From: Bacillus subtilis subsp. subtilis
GTDB taxonomy: Bacteria; Pseudomonadota; Gammaproteobacteria; Xanthomonadales; Xanthomonadaceae
Direction of reading: 5' to 3'
Assembly (NCBI GenBank): GCA_021733645.1
Contig: JAHREJ010000030.1
Span: forward strand, 1-53,315
DNA: 53,315 nt
Shown here piece after piece: positions 1 to 9,623 of the stretch. The notes beneath the pieces were generated by a model. That model was not told the origin of the DNA. It worked only from the letters and a program-made list of their open reading frames with translations, and ran no database searches. The position numbers and the translations under genes were made by a program. Every line of letters starts with the position of its first letter. Within the stretch, counting starts at the first letter, position 1.

Positions 1-116
1 ACCGGGGTGGGACGTGCTTGCGGCGCGTCTGGCGGACTGCACCGTTACAGGAAAGCCTTGTCGATGCGGATGGCAGTGCAACGGTAACGCCAGGCGGGTT
101 GGCTACTGGCCGACGC

Positions 117-139
117 AGCCGAGCATGGCTCGGCTCTAC
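117..139 (-). repeat. SMAG-type REP palindrome
   Basis: On the minus strand GTAG is followed by an 8-bp stem AGCCGAGC, loop CAT, and GCTCGGCT. The GTAG foot is the hallmark of the Stenotrophomonas REP family. It is one per 137-bp repeat unit. Confidence 0.85.
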
Positions 140-253
140 CGGGGTGGGACGTGCTTGCGGCGCGTCTGGCGGACCGAGCCGTTACAGGAAAGCCTTGTCG
201 ATGCGGATGGTAGTGCAACGGTGACGTCAGGCGGGTTGGCTACTGGCCGACGC

Positions 254-276
254 AGCCGAGCATGGCTCGGCTCTAC
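254..276 (-). repeat. SMAG-type REP palindrome
   Basis: Identical to the palindrome 137 bp to the left: GTAG foot, 8-bp stem AGCCGAGC/GCTCGGCT, 3-nt loop, minus orientation. It lies just downstream of the hslU stop. Confidence 0.85.
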
Positions 277-318
277 CGGGGTGGGACGTGCTTGCGGCGC
301 GTCCGGCGGACCGAGCCG

Positions 319-1695
319 TTACAGGATGTAGCGGCTCAGGTCCGGGTCCTGCACCAGCTCACCCAGATGCGCATCCACGTAAGTCTTGTCGATGCGGATG
401 GTCTCGCCATCGCGGTCGGGCGCCTCGTAGCTCAGGGTATCCAGCAGCCGCTCCAGCACCGTGTGCAGACGACGGGCGCCGATGTTTTCCTGGCGTTCGT
501 TGACCTGGAACGCGATCTCGGCCAGGCGGTCCACCGCATCGTCGGTGAACGTCATCGACACGCCTTCGGTCTGCAGCAGCGCTTCGTATTGTTTGGTCAA
601 CGCCGCCTTCGGCTCGGTCAGGATGCGCACGAAATCGTTCTTGCTCAACGCGCCCAGCTCCACCCGGATCGGGAAGCGGCCCTGCAGCTCCGGAATCAGG
701 TCGCTCGGCTTGGCCAGGTGGAACGCACCAGAGGCGATGAACAGGATGTGGTCGGTCTTGATGGTGCCGTACTTGGTGGACACGTTGGAGCCCTCCACCA
801 GCGGCAGCAGGTCGCGCTGCACGCCTTCGCGCGAGACATCACCGCCGGAGGAACCGGCTTCGCCGCGCTTGGCCACCTTGTCGATTTCGTCGATGAACAC
901 GATGCCGTGCTGTTCGCAGGCCTCGATCGCCGCACTGCGGATATCGTCTTCGTTGACCAGCTTGCCGGCCTCTTCCTCGACCAGCAGCGGACGGGCGGCC
1001 TTGATGCTCAGCGTGCGCTTCTGCGCCTTCGCCCCGCCCATGCTGGAGAACATCTGGCGCAGCTGCTGGCCCATTTCCTCCATGCCCGGCGGGGTCATGA
1101 TGTCCATGCTGACGTTGGCCGACACCTCCAGTTCGATCTCGCGCTCGTCCAGCTCGCCGTTGCGCAGCATGCGCCGGAACTTGATGCGGGTTTCATTGTC
1201 CTGCGCCGACGGCTCGTTGCGCGCGGCCTCCGCATCAAAACCGATGCCGACGCTGCGGCGCGGCAGCAGCGCATCCAGGATGCGATCTTCAGCGCGCTCT
1301 TCTGCCTGGGTGCGCACACGCACCTTGGCCTGCTCGCGGTACAGCTTGACCGCCGTGTCCGCCAGGTCGCGGATGATCTGCTCCACGTCCTTGCCCACAT
1401 AGCCGACCTCGGTGAAGCGGGTGGCTTCCACCTTCACGAACGGCGCGTTGGCCAGCGTGGCCAGGCGGCGCGCGATTTCGGTCTTGCCCACGCCGGTCGG
1501 GCCGATCATCAGGATGTTCTTGGGCATTACTTCATTGCGCAGCTCTGCCGGCAGCTGCATGCGGCGCCAGCGGTTGCGCAGGGCGATGGCCACCGCGCGC
1601 TTGGCGTCGTGCTGGCCAACGATATGCCGGTCCAGTTCCTGCACGATCTCGCGCGGGGTCATGGTGGCGGAGGAGACTTCGATCTTGTGCGGCAT
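319..1695 (-). CDS. hslU: HslU, ATPase subunit of the HslUV protease
   Basis: AAA+ unfoldase that recognises, unfolds and feeds substrates into the HslV peptidase in the cytoplasm. The start at 1695 gives 458 residues beginning [10 protein letters not shown], close to the family size. A longer reading frame to 1839 only adds REP-derived residues. The N-terminal [17 protein letters not shown] is diagnostic. Walker A is GPTGVGKT at about residues 65-72. Walker B lies in IVFIDEIDK, and the C-terminal sensor region includes [10 protein letters not shown]. The gene follows hslV by 234 bp that carry two REP palindromes. Its 3' end is partly repeated downstream. Confidence 0.97.
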   Translation of the reverse strand: MPHKIEVSSATMTPREIVQELDRHIVGQHDAKRAVAIALRNRWRRMQLPAELRNEVMPKNILMIGPTGVGKTEIARRLATLANAPFVKVEATRFTEVGYVGKDVEQIIRDLADTAVKLYREQAKVRVRTQAEERAEDRILDALLPRRSVGIGFDAEAARNEPSAQDNETRIKFRRMLRNGELDEREIELEVSANVSMDIMTPPGMEEMGQQLRQMFSSMGGAKAQKRTLSIKAARPLLVEEEAGKLVNEDDIRSAAIEACEQHGIVFIDEIDKVAKRGEAGSSGGDVSREGVQRDLLPLVEGSNVSTKYGTIKTDHILFIASGAFHLAKPSDLIPELQGRFPIRVELGALSKNDFVRILTEPKAALTKQYEALLQTEGVSMTFTDDAVDRLAEIAFQVNERQENIGARRLHTVLERLLDTLSYEAPDRDGETIRIDKTYVDAHLGELVQDPDLSRYIL

Positions 1696-1739
1696 GGGTG
1701 TGCTCACATGGGAAACGGGATGTGGTTCGATCGCGTACG

Positions 1740-1793
1740 GCCGGGCGCTGCCCGGCAGCCTTGGTTGCGTTGCCGGGCAGCGCCCGGCACTAC
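1740..1793 (-). repeat. inverted pair of REP palindromes between hslV and hslU
   Basis: Two near-mirror palindromes: GCCGGGC-GCT-GCCCGGC at 1740-1756, and GCCGGGC-AGC-GCCCGGC followed by ACTAC at 1772-1793, which reads GTAGT on the minus strand. The pair sits in the hslV-hslU spacer, so it would be transcribed and could fold as hairpins in the mRNA. Confidence 0.75.
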
Positions 1794-1929
1794 GCCATGT
1801 AGCAGGTGCAACGCCCCCTGAGCCAGGGGGCACCCGCAAAGCGGCGGGGGTGTAGGTGCTGGTGAAAAACGACCCACGGTGTGCGCAGCGAAGCGTGGGG
1901 CGACAGCGCGAATGCGATGACAGGACCGG

Positions 1930-2481
1930 TTACAGCTCCTCAACCACCACGTTGCGATTGGTGTAGATGCAGATGTCGCCGGCGATGTTGATCGACTCGG
2001 TGGCAATCGTGCGCGCGTCCAGTTCGGTGTGCGCCAGCAGCGCGCGGGCGGCCGACAACGCGTAGGAACCACCGGAGCCGATGGCGATGATGCCGTCTTC
2101 GGGTTCGATCACATCCCCAGTACCGCTGATGATCAGCGAGGTGTCCTTGTCGGCCACGGCCAGCAATGCTTCAAGCTTGCCCAGGCGGCGCTCGGTGCGC
2201 CAGTCCTTGGCCAGTTCCACCGCTGCGCGCTGCAGCTGGCCGTGCTTTTCCAGCTTGGCCTCGAACAGCTCGAACAGGGTGAAGGCGTCGGCGGCAGCGC
2301 CAGCGAAACCGGCCAGCACCTGGCCCTCGCGACCCAGCCGGCGCACCTTGCGGGCGTTGCCCTTCATCACCGTGTGGCCAAGGGTGACCTGGCCATCGCC
2401 GGCAACCGCGACATGCCCGTTGCGGCGCACCGAGATGATGGTGGTGGCGTGAAATACGTTGGGATTCTGACTGGGGTCCAT
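1930..2481 (-). CDS. hslV: HslV, peptidase subunit of the HslUV protease
   Basis: Threonine peptidase of the proteasome type, forming the double hexameric core that HslU caps. 183 residues. The N-terminus [12 protein letters not shown] is a 12-residue propeptide before the catalytic threonine at about residue 13 ([19 protein letters not shown]). Enterobacterial HslV has only the initiator Met there. The GDGQVTLG motif and the lysine in [11 protein letters not shown] follow as expected. It is upstream of hslU on the same strand and downstream of xerC, so all three are probably cotranscribed. Confidence 0.97.
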   Translation of the reverse strand: MDPSQNPNVFHATTIISVRRNGHVAVAGDGQVTLGHTVMKGNARKVRRLGREGQVLAGFAGAAADAFTLFELFEAKLEKHGQLQRAAVELAKDWRTERRLGKLEALLAVADKDTSLIISGTGDVIEPEDGIIAIGSGGSYALSAARALLAHTELDARTIATESINIAGDICIYTNRNVVVEEL

Positions 2482-2572
2482 GGAGCCTCCGGGGTGACAA
2501 AGACTGAGGTGGGGTCGTTGCCAGAGGCTTCAAGCCACCCTGCCCTGCGGCCCGGTGACGCAGCGGATCGAT

Positions 2573-3457
2573 TCAGCTTTCGTTGCCGCTCTTGCGGCGC
2601 TTGGCCCGCGGGTGCGCGGCGTCGTAGACCTTGGCCAGGTACTGGAAGTCCAGATGGGTGTAGATCTGCGTGGTGGCGATGTCGGCATGCCCGAGCAGTT
2701 CCTGCACGCCGCGCAGGTCACCGGACGATTCCAGGATGTGGCTGGCAAAGCTGTGCCGCAGCATGTGCGGGTGTACATGCTTGAACAGGCCCTGGCGCTG
2801 GGCCAGCTGACGGATGCGGATCTGGATGGCGCGCTGGGTGATCGGCCCGCCCTTGCGCCCGGGAAACACCGGCTGCGCGTCGCTCCCGCCGCTTTCGCCG
2901 CGCCAGCCTTCCAGCGCGGTACGCGCGTGCGAGCCAAACGGTACGCGACGCTCACGGTTGCCCTTGCCGAGCACGTTGACCAGGCCGGTGGCGAAATCCA
3001 GGTCGCGCCAGATCAGCGCGCACAACTCGCTCAGGCGCAGCCCGGAGGAATAGAACAACTCCAGCAGCGCGCGGTCACGCAGGCCCAATGGGGCATCGGT
3101 GGGCAGTTCCACCAGTTGCACGGCCTCGTCTGCGTCCAGCACCTGCGGCAGCTTGCGCGGTGCCTTGGGGGCCTTGAGTCCGGCGGCGGGGCTGGCGGAA
3201 ATGCGGCGGTGCTTGAGCAGCCATGCATAGAAGCTGCGGCACGCCGAGAGCCGGCGCTGCAGGGAGGTGGCTGACAGGCCCCGGCGATGTTCGGCGGCGA
3301 TGAACTGGCGCAGCTGGTCGCCGTCCAGCGCCTCAAGCTCGATGCCTTGCGCCCAGCCGGCCAACGCCACCAGGTCCCGGCGGTAGGCGTCCAGCGTATG
3401 CGCCGACATGCGGCGCTCTACCTCCAGGTACGCCAGGAACTGGGCAGCGGCAGTCAT
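2573..3457 (-). CDS. xerC: tyrosine recombinase XerC
   Basis: Site-specific recombinase that acts with XerD at the dif site to resolve chromosome dimers. 294 residues, the normal size. An N-terminal SAM-like core-binding domain covers about residues 1-85. The catalytic residues are all visible: R141 in SGLRLSEL, K165 in LGKGNRER, H231 and R234 in [11 protein letters not shown]257 in LGHADI, and the nucleophile Y266 in TQIYTH. It lies 19 bp after the DUF484 gene. The order dapF-DUF484-xerC is also found in enterobacteria, which supports XerC over XerD. Confidence 0.96.
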   Translation of the reverse strand: MTAAAQFLAYLEVERRMSAHTLDAYRRDLVALAGWAQGIELEALDGDQLRQFIAAEHRRGLSATSLQRRLSACRSFYAWLLKHRRISASPAAGLKAPKAPRKLPQVLDADEAVQLVELPTDAPLGLRDRALLELFYSSGLRLSELCALIWRDLDFATGLVNVLGKGNRERRVPFGSHARTALEGWRGESGGSDAQPVFPGRKGGPITQRAIQIRIRQLAQRQGLFKHVHPHMLRHSFASHILESSGDLRGVQELLGHADIATTQIYTHLDFQYLAKVYDAAHPRAKRRKSGNES

Positions 3458-3476
3458 GGCAACGCCCCGCAGGCCG

Positions 3477-4154
3477 TCAGTCGGGCTTGAAACGGGTCAG
3501 GCCCACCGCCAACGCTTCGCCCATCATGCGCAGAAACAGCGTGCCCATGCCCGGGTAGAAGCGATTGGCATCGTGGCTGCCCACCGCGATCAGACCCACG
3601 CCCGGCAACGGCAACAAGGCACTGGACTGCACTTCCTCGGCACGCGCGCCGTACAACACGGCACTCTTTTCTGCCTGCAGGCGCCCGCAGATCGGCTCGC
3701 CGTCCTTGAGGCAGTCGCGGAACGAGGCGAGCAGCGGGCTGCCGTCTTCGATGACCTGCAACCACGGCGCCTGCTCCAGCCCGGCCACCGGGTGCAGCAT
3801 CACCAGACGGACCAGGTCACCGGCGAAATCTTCTTCCAGCGACGCCGCCATCGCGCGCAGGGTGTCGGCGGCCGTTGCCTGGCGCATCAGGGCCAGGGTC
3901 AACTGATGGGTGCGCACGGCCAGCCGCTCGTTGATCTGGGCATTGGTGGCCAGGTCGGCCAGCCGCCGCGACAGTTCGCGGTTCTTGTCGCGCAGCACTT
4001 CCAACTGGTAGCTGGCCAGCGATGCGGTGGGGCCGTCATCGCGTGGCACCACCAGGGTCAGCGCCAGGTCCGGGAACTGCTTGAGGAAGGCCGGATGCCG
4101 GCGCAACCATGCAGCCACTTCATGCGCACCGATCTTTTCGACGGTCTCGTTCAT
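3477..4154 (-). CDS. DUF484 family protein
   Basis: A cytoplasmic protein of unknown biochemical role, consistently encoded between dapF and xerC in gammaproteobacteria. The start at 4154 (MNETVEKIG) is preferred over the Met three codons earlier because its ATG overlaps the dapF TGA as ATGA. This gives 225 residues. The N-terminus [15 protein letters not shown] is typical of the family. A heptad-like helix (about residues 50-75, [15 protein letters not shown]) follows, then a GAF-like region ending in a short Phe/Met-rich tail. No catalytic residues are recognisable. Confidence 0.9.
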   Translation of the reverse strand: MNETVEKIGAHEVAAWLRRHPAFLKQFPDLALTLVVPRDDGPTASLASYQLEVLRDKNRELSRRLADLATNAQINERLAVRTHQLTLALMRQATAADTLRAMAASLEEDFAGDLVRLVMLHPVAGLEQAPWLQVIEDGSPLLASFRDCLKDGEPICGRLQAEKSAVLYGARAEEVQSSALLPLPGVGLIAVGSHDANRFYPGMGTLFLRMMGEALAVGLTRFKPD

Positions 4155-5002
4155 GGGTTCCACTCCCCTTCAAAGACGAAGGCTGCCGGGCCGGACATCA
4201 CCACCTGGGCGTCGTCGGCCGGCCAGCGCAGGCGAAGATCGCCGCCCGGCAGCGACAGGGTGGCATCGCGCTCAAGACGGCCGCGCTGCATCATCACCAC
4301 GGCAGCGGCGCAGGCGCCACTGCCGCAGGCCAGGGTTTCGCCAACGCCGCGCTCATACACCCGCAGGCGCGCATGGCGCGGATCGATCACCTGCACGAAG
4401 CCGACGTTGACCGACTGCGGGAAGGTGGCATGCTGCTGCAGCAGGTTGCCCAGGCGCTCAACCGGTGCCGCATCGATCAGGCCCACTTCGATCACGGCAT
4501 GCGGATTGCCCATCGACACCGCGCCAAAGCGCACGGTATCGCCCTGCAGCGGCAGCAGGTATTCATCGCGCGCACGCGCAAAGCCCAGCAGCGGTACTTG
4601 TTGCGGTTCGAAACGCGGCACGCCCATCGCGACCGCGTACTGGTGGCTGTCCAGGCGTTCGATGGCGTGGGTGGCCAGCGGGCTGTCGATGGCGAAGGTG
4701 TCGCCGGTGGCCGCCCCCTCTCGCACCAGCCAGGCGGCCACGCAACGCGCGCCGTTGCCGCATTGCTCGGACTGCGAGCCGTCGGCGTTCCAGATCCGGT
4801 AGGACGCCACCGACCCTGCCGCGCGCGGCGGTTCGATGGTGAGGATCTGGTCGCAGCCCACCCCGGTGTGGCGGTCGGCCAGGCGCGCGGCCAGGTCGGG
4901 GGTGGGCGCGGGGGTGCCGTCACGCAGGTCCAGCACCACGAAATCATTACCGGCACCGTGCATCTTGCTGAAGCGCAGTGCCGTGGATGCGGCCTTAGTC
5001 AT
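4151..5002 (-). CDS. dapF: diaminopimelate epimerase
   Basis: Converts LL- to meso-diaminopimelate, the last step before lysine and the peptidoglycan cross-linking residue. 283 residues. The two-cysteine acid/base pair is present: C81 in EQCGNGARC and C226 in LACGSGACA. The N-terminal [15 protein letters not shown] is the family signature. It overlaps lptM by 8 bp and the DUF484 gene by 4 bp, so the three are translationally linked. Confidence 0.97.
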   Translation of the reverse strand: MTKAASTALRFSKMHGAGNDFVVLDLRDGTPAPTPDLAARLADRHTGVGCDQILTIEPPRAAGSVASYRIWNADGSQSEQCGNGARCVAAWLVREGAATGDTFAIDSPLATHAIERLDSHQYAVAMGVPRFEPQQVPLLGFARARDEYLLPLQGDTVRFGAVSMGNPHAVIEVGLIDAAPVERLGNLLQQHATFPQSVNVGFVQVIDPRHARLRVYERGVGETLACGSGACAAAVVMMQRGRLERDATLSLPGGDLRLRWPADDAQVVMSGPAAFVFEGEWNP

Positions 5003-5231
5003 TTCCGTCTTCGGACTTCAGCGGCGCAGTGACCGGATCGGGTACCACCGGCGGATTGTCGGTGGCATCGGTGGCGGCCGGCACGGCATCGGCCGCCGGC
5101 TCGGCCACTTCTTCAACCGGCACCGGCTTCTGCGGCAGCACCAGCGGGCCTTTGTTGCCGCAGGCGGCAAGGAGAAGCAGCGAGGCCGCTGCCAACGGAA
5201 TCAGGATTCGGTTGCGATGGGGGATGCTCAT
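4995..5231 (-). CDS. lptM: LptM-like small lipoprotein
   Basis: 78 residues. A type II signal peptide ends in the lipobox LLAAC, giving a mature N-terminus [10 protein letters not shown]. CGxKGPLxLP is the conserved core of LptM (YifL), which helps oxidise and assemble the LptD outer-membrane LPS translocon. The remaining mature chain is acidic, Ala/Pro/Asp-rich and likely disordered. In E. coli the gene also sits immediately upstream of dapF. Function is inferred from the core motif and position. Confidence 0.88.
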   Translation of the reverse strand: MSIPHRNRILIPLAAASLLLLAACGNKGPLVLPQKPVPVEEVAEPAADAVPAATDATDNPPVVPDPVTAPLKSEDGND

Positions 5232-5297
5232 GCCCCGAGTATAGCGGTGGGTTCTTTGACCAAGGGTATGGATTGGATGAACGCGGCCGGGGGCAGT

Positions 5298-5363
5298 GCC
5301 GGCCACTGGCCGGCGCCTCGCGGGGGTGGGTTCATGGGGTTGCCGACCAACGGCCGGCACTAC
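5298..5363. repeat. REP palindrome pair overlapping the DUF454 stop
   Basis: GCCGGCC-ACT-GGCCGGC lies at 5298-5314. GCCGACC-AAC-GGCCGGC followed by ACTAC lies at 5342-5363. On the minus strand the second begins GTAGTGCC, and its TAG is the stop codon of the DUF454 gene. The pair fills the gap between that gene and lptM. Confidence 0.75.
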
Positions 5364-5785
5364 CCCTGGGTCGGCGGCAGCGGGCGGCTCCACAGCCAGA
5401 TCGCCACCACCGCCATGCTGCCGATGGAGAACCACTTCACCCAGGCAATGGGTACGCACCACAGCATGATGCCGGCGCAGGCGGTCATGGTCAGCGTGGC
5501 CATCCACTTGGCATACCGGCTGACGGCCCCATGCGCCTGCCAGTTGCGGATGGACGGGCCGAAGCGCGGGTGCTGCAACAGCCAGGCGTGCAGCCGTTCG
5601 GAGCCGCGCGATGCCGCCCAGGCCGAGATCAGGATGAACACGGTGGTGGGCAGGCCGGGCACGAAGATGCCGACGATGCCGGTGGCCAGGCTGGCATAGG
5701 CCAGCAGCCACCATGCCCAGCGAAACCGCACCACCGGCCGCGTGGCCGGGGCATCGGGAACGTCGGGGCGCTCGGGCAGGGTCAT
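5360..5785 (-). CDS. DUF454 (YbaN-like) inner-membrane protein
   Basis: 141 residues starting MTLPERPDVP. A Pro-rich cytoplasmic N-terminus is followed by a membrane segment with the family motif VGIFVPGLPTTVFILISAW, a loop (RGSERLHAWLLQHPRFG) and two further hydrophobic segments near the C-terminus. The role of the family is unknown. Its TAG stop is contributed by a GTAG REP element. A further in-frame Met upstream at 5842 would add a non-conserved stretch, so the shorter start is preferred. Confidence 0.88.
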   Translation of the reverse strand: MTLPERPDVPDAPATRPVVRFRWAWWLLAYASLATGIVGIFVPGLPTTVFILISAWAASRGSERLHAWLLQHPRFGPSIRNWQAHGAVSRYAKWMATLTMTACAGIMLWCVPIAWVKWFSIGSMAVVAIWLWSRPLPPTQG

Positions 5786-5841
5786 GCACCCAGCATAGCG
5801 AGGCCGGGCGGCAACCGCGATGGTCGCCGCCCGGCCGGTCA

Positions 5842-7962
5842 TCAGTTCGCTGCCGGCGTCACGCCGAGCTGGTCGAGCACGAAGGCGTAGGCTTCGGCCA
5901 GTTCGTGATAGCGCTGGAAGCGCCCGGACTTGCCGCCATGCCCGGCTTCCATGTTCGTGCGGAACACGATGGGATGGGTGCCGGTGTTGTCATCGCGCAG
6001 CTTGGCCACCCACTTGGCCGGCTCCCAGTACTGCACCTGCGAATCCCACAGCCCGGTGCCCACGAACAGCGCCGGGTAGGCCTGCTTTTTCACGTTGTCG
6101 TAGGGCGAGTACTTCAGCATGTAGTCGTAGTACTCGCGCTGCTCGGGGTTGCCCCATTCGTCGTACTCGTTGGTGGTCAACGGGATGCTGGCGTCGAGCA
6201 TGGTGGTGACCACGTCCACGAACGGCACCTGCGCCACCATCACCCGGTAATCCTGCGGCGCCTGGTTGGCCACCGCGCCCATCAGCAGGCCACCGGCGCT
6301 GCCGCCGGAGGCGGCCACGCGGTCCTGGGAGGCATAGCCCTGGCGGACCAGTTCGCGGGTGACATCGACGAAGTCGTTGAAGGTGTTCTGCTTCTTCAGC
6401 AGCTTGCCGTCTTCATACCAGGCACGGCCCATTTCCTCGCCGCCGCGGATATGCGCGATGGCATACACCATGCCGCGGTCGAGCAGGCTGACCACGGTCT
6501 GGTTGAAGCCCGGGTCCATCGACATGCCATAGCTGCCGTAGGCGTACTGGTACAGCGCGGCACTGCCATCCTTCTTGAAGCCGTTGCGGTAGACCAGCGA
6601 CACCGGCACCCTGGCGCCATCACGCGCGGTGACCCAGACGCGTTCGGTGGTGTACCGGGTCGGGTCATAGCCGATCACCGGCTGCTGCTTGAGCTGACGG
6701 CGTTCACCGGTGACGGTGTTCAGTTCATAGGTGGTGGTCGGGGTGGTCAGCGAGTTGTAGGCGTAGCGCAACCACGGGCTGTCCGGCTCGGGATTGGCGG
6801 CCAGGCCCATCGAGTAGGCCGGCTCGTCGGCCTTGACGTAGTCCTGGCGACCATCGGGGTACAGCAGGCGGATGCGCTCCAGGCCGTTGGAGCGCTCGGC
6901 GATCGCACTGAAGCCATCGAACAGTTCGAACCCTTCCACCAGCACCGCATCATCGTGCGCGACCCAGTCGGTCCACTGCGCGCGCGCGGTGGCATCGGTG
7001 GGCGCGGTGACGATCTTGAAGTTCCTGGCGCCAGCATCGTTGGTGCGGATCACCCAGCGGCCATTGAAGTGGTCCGCATCGTATTCCACGTCGCGCGCAC
7101 GCGGTGCCAGCAGGGTAAACGCCTGCGGGTTGGCGGCCGGGGCGTAGCGGGTTTCCGAACTGACCGTGCTGTGCAGTTCGATGGTCAGGAACCGGTCGTC
7201 GCGGGTGCGGCCCACGCCCATGTAGAAGCTGTCGTCCTTTTCTTCGTACACCAGGACATCGCTGCTGGCCGGGGTGCCCAGCACGTGCTTCTTCACCCGC
7301 ACGGTGAGCAGGGTGTCCGGATCGTTCTCGACGTAGAACAGGGTGCGGTTGTCGTCGGCCCAGACCACGTTGGGCGAGACGTTCTCGATCCGGTCCGGCA
7401 GCACCTGGCCGGTGCGCAGGTCCTTGAAGCGGATCACGTACTGGCGTCGGCCCACATCGTCTTCGGCCCACGCCAGCAGGTGGTTGTCCTGGCTGACGTC
7501 GGCATCGCCCACGTCGAAGTAGTTCTTGCCCTGGGCCATCACGTTGATGTCCAGCAGGATCTCTTCCGGCGCGTCCATGCTGCCCTTGCGGCGCGCCTGG
7601 ATCGGGTAGTCCTTGCCGGTTTCGAAGCGGGTGTAATACCAGTAGCCGCGATCGCGCGCCGGCACGCTGGCATCGTCCTGCTTGATGCGCGCGACGATTT
7701 CCTTGTACAGCGTGTCTTCGAGCGGCTTGAGCGGGGCCATCACCTGGTCGGTGTACGCGTTTTCCGCATTCAGGTAAGCCAGCACCTTCGGAGCTTCGCG
7801 CTTGTCATCGCGCAGCCAGTAGTAGTCGTCGTTGCGCGTGGCGCCGAACGGTGCCTTGACCGTGTGCGGCTGCTTCTCGGCGTCGGGCGGGGTGAGCGCG
7901 GGGGCGGCATGCACGTTGGAGGTCATCAGGCTGGCAACCAGTAAACAAAGGGCGGGTTTCAT
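5842..7962 (-). CDS. ptrB: oligopeptidase B-like S9A serine peptidase, exported
   Basis: Hydrolyses short peptides, typically after Lys/Arg. 706 residues. An N-terminal signal peptide (MKPALCLLVASLMTSNVHA) suggests a periplasmic location, unlike cytosolic enterobacterial PtrB. The mature start PFGATRNDDYYWLRDD is typical of S9A. A beta-propeller domain fills the first half. The hydrolase domain carries the nucleophile S555 in GGSAGGLLMG and the catalytic H675 in EAGHGGKSG. It is divergent from the aminotransferase gene. The long open frames antisense to it are GC-driven shadows. Confidence 0.93.
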   Translation of the reverse strand: MKPALCLLVASLMTSNVHAAPALTPPDAEKQPHTVKAPFGATRNDDYYWLRDDKREAPKVLAYLNAENAYTDQVMAPLKPLEDTLYKEIVARIKQDDASVPARDRGYWYYTRFETGKDYPIQARRKGSMDAPEEILLDINVMAQGKNYFDVGDADVSQDNHLLAWAEDDVGRRQYVIRFKDLRTGQVLPDRIENVSPNVVWADDNRTLFYVENDPDTLLTVRVKKHVLGTPASSDVLVYEEKDDSFYMGVGRTRDDRFLTIELHSTVSSETRYAPAANPQAFTLLAPRARDVEYDADHFNGRWVIRTNDAGARNFKIVTAPTDATARAQWTDWVAHDDAVLVEGFELFDGFSAIAERSNGLERIRLLYPDGRQDYVKADEPAYSMGLAANPEPDSPWLRYAYNSLTTPTTTYELNTVTGERRQLKQQPVIGYDPTRYTTERVWVTARDGARVPVSLVYRNGFKKDGSAALYQYAYGSYGMSMDPGFNQTVVSLLDRGMVYAIAHIRGGEEMGRAWYEDGKLLKKQNTFNDFVDVTRELVRQGYASQDRVAASGGSAGGLLMGAVANQAPQDYRVMVAQVPFVDVVTTMLDASIPLTTNEYDEWGNPEQREYYDYMLKYSPYDNVKKQAYPALFVGTGLWDSQVQYWEPAKWVAKLRDDNTGTHPIVFRTNMEAGHGGKSGRFQRYHELAEAYAFVLDQLGVTPAAN

Positions 7963-8074
7963 CAGATAAGGCTCCTGGCGGGGGAATGCAATGGCGTCCT
8001 TGGTCGGGCCAGTCTGGGCGGGCGTTCGGGTAGCGGCAAGCCTGCCGATCGTCACAGCGCCTATCATCGGCAGC

Positions 8075-9262
8075 ATGAGCACCCCCACCCCCACGGCGGG
8101 CTACAGCCGCCGCAGCCAGGAAATCGAACCCTTCCACGTGATGTCGCTGCTGGCCCGCGCGCAGGCGCTGGAACAGGCCGGCCACGACGTCATCCACCTG
8201 GAGATCGGCGAACCGGACTTCACCACGGCCGCGCCGATCGTGCGCGCCGGCCAGGCCGCGCTGGCCGCCGGCCACACCCGCTACACCGCCGCGCGCGGGC
8301 TGCCGGCGCTGCGCGAGGCGATTGCCGGGTTCTACCAGCAGCGCTACCAGGTGCAGATTGATCCCGAGCGGATTCTGATTACCCCGGGCGGCTCGGGCGC
8401 GCTGCTGTTGGCCAGCAGCCTGCTGGTGGACCCGGACCGGCACTGGCTGCTGGCCGACCCGGGCTACCCCTGCAACCGCCATTTCCTGCGCCTGGTGGAA
8501 GGCGCCGCGCAGCTGGTGCCGGTGGGCCCGCAGACCGCTTACCAGCTCACCCCGGAACTGGTCGACCGGCATTGGAATGCCGGCAGCGTGGGCGCCCTGG
8601 TGGCCTCGCCGGCCAACCCGACTGGCACGGTGCTGTCGGCGCAACAACTGGGCGGGCTGTCGCAGGCGCTGAAGGCGCGCGGCGGCCACCTGGTGGTGGA
8701 TGAGATCTACCACGGCCTCACCTACGGCATGGACGCAGCCAGCGTGCTGCAGGTGGACGACGAGGCCTTCGTGCTCAACAGTTTTTCCAAGTATTACGGC
8801 ATGACCGGCTGGCGGCTGGGCTGGCTGGTGGCACCGCCACAGGCAGTACCGGACCTGGAAAAGCTGGCGCAGAACCTGTACATCAGCGCCTCCAGCATTG
8901 CCCAGCATGCGGCGCTGGCCTGTTTTACGCCCGAGAGCATGGCGATATTCGAGCAGCGTCGCGCGGCGTTCCGCGAACGCCGCGACTACCTGCTGCCGGC
9001 GCTGCGTGCGCTGGGGTTCCGCATTGAAGTGGAGCCGGAGGGTGCGTTCTACCTGTACTGCGATGTGAGCGCGTTCACCGATGACGCGCAGGCGTTCTGC
9101 GCGCATTTCCTGGAAACCCAGCATGTGGCCTTCACCCCGGGGCTGGATTTCGGGCATTACCGCGCCAACGAACATGTCCGCCTGGCCTACACGCAGGAGG
9201 TACCGCGGCTGGAAGAAGCGGTGGCACGGATTGCGCGCGGATTGGAGACGTGGGCGCGTTGA
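8075..9262 (+). CDS. PLP-dependent class I/II aminotransferase
   Basis: 395 residues from MSTPTPTAGYSRR. A frame extending to 7991 would overlap the divergent promoter region and is not needed. The PLP-binding lysine is in NSFSKYYGMTGWRLGW. Other fold-type I marks are IGEPDF, HTRYTAARGLPALREAI, SPANPTGT and the C-terminal NEHVRLAY with the substrate-binding Arg. The sequence fits aspartate/alanine-type transaminases, but the substrate cannot be assigned from sequence alone. Confidence 0.9.
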   Translation: MSTPTPTAGYSRRSQEIEPFHVMSLLARAQALEQAGHDVIHLEIGEPDFTTAAPIVRAGQAALAAGHTRYTAARGLPALREAIAGFYQQRYQVQIDPERILITPGGSGALLLASSLLVDPDRHWLLADPGYPCNRHFLRLVEGAAQLVPVGPQTAYQLTPELVDRHWNAGSVGALVASPANPTGTVLSAQQLGGLSQALKARGGHLVVDEIYHGLTYGMDAASVLQVDDEAFVLNSFSKYYGMTGWRLGWLVAPPQAVPDLEKLAQNLYISASSIAQHAALACFTPESMAIFEQRRAAFRERRDYLLPALRALGFRIEVEPEGAFYLYCDVSAFTDDAQAFCAHFLETQHVAFTPGLDFGHYRANEHVRLAYTQEVPRLEEAVARIARGLETWAR

Positions 9263-9623
9263 GGCGGTAGAAGCTGCAACAGTTGCATCCACGTTGGGCC
9301 ATCAGGCTGGGTGGGGGGTGTGGATTCGCGGGGCACGCCGCAAGTCCCGCTCCGCGGCCCGGCCCGGCCCGGCCCAGCCAGCAGTCGCACGCACTCGCCG
9401 CCGTTGCTGTTGATCTGCCGTCGCAGTTGCCGTGTGCCTTGAAAACACGCCGAAGGCGAAACAACCAAAAAAAACGCCACGCATTGCTGCGTGGCGCTGA
9501 AACTGGGGTGGAGCCAACCTGACGCCCCACCACCCGGAGTCTGCTCCAGGGGGTACAACGTCCGCTGCAGGCCCGAACCCTGCCCGCTGCTCGACCGGCC
9601 CTGGCCGTCGAGCAACCCCGAGC
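9263..9623. other. 361-bp spacer between convergent genes
   Basis: It holds five GGCCC-type pentamers in tandem (about 9356-9378), an intrinsic terminator on the minus strand (9467-9496), and an imperfect hairpin GCTCGACCGGCC / GGCCGTCGAGC just after the stop of the S9A gene (about 9590-9614). No coding potential is convincing. Confidence 0.7.
9467..9496 (-). terminator. intrinsic terminator of the prolyl oligopeptidase gene
   Basis: On the minus strand, CGCCACGCA, loop GCAA and TGCGTGGCG form a 9-bp perfect stem followed by eight T. It lies 128 bp beyond the stop of the 9624-11720 gene. Confidence 0.9.

Larger units (their letters stand above)
1..330. repeat. 137-bp tandem repeat, two full units plus a partial third, running into the hslU 3' end
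   Basis: Units begin at 1, 138 and 275 with the same ACCGGGGTGGGACGTGCTTG start. The third unit runs straight into the end of hslU. Each full unit contains one GTAG palindrome and, read on the minus strand, a fragment of the hslU 3' end: codons for TIRIDK, then AFL and a TAA stop. In intact hslU the same TIRIDK is followed by about twenty more residues, so the repeats carry an internally shortened copy of the gene tail. The first two units differ from each other at only a few positions. No independent gene is supported here. Confidence 0.9.

Noticed and set aside
5713..7944. 743-residue open frame on the plus strand
   Set aside because: It is antisense to the oligopeptidase B gene, rich in His, Arg, Gly and Val as expected for a GC-rich shadow frame, and has no recognisable domain.
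7805..9292. 495-residue minus-strand frame over the aminotransferase gene
   Set aside because: Shadow frame. The plus-strand gene has clear PLP motifs.
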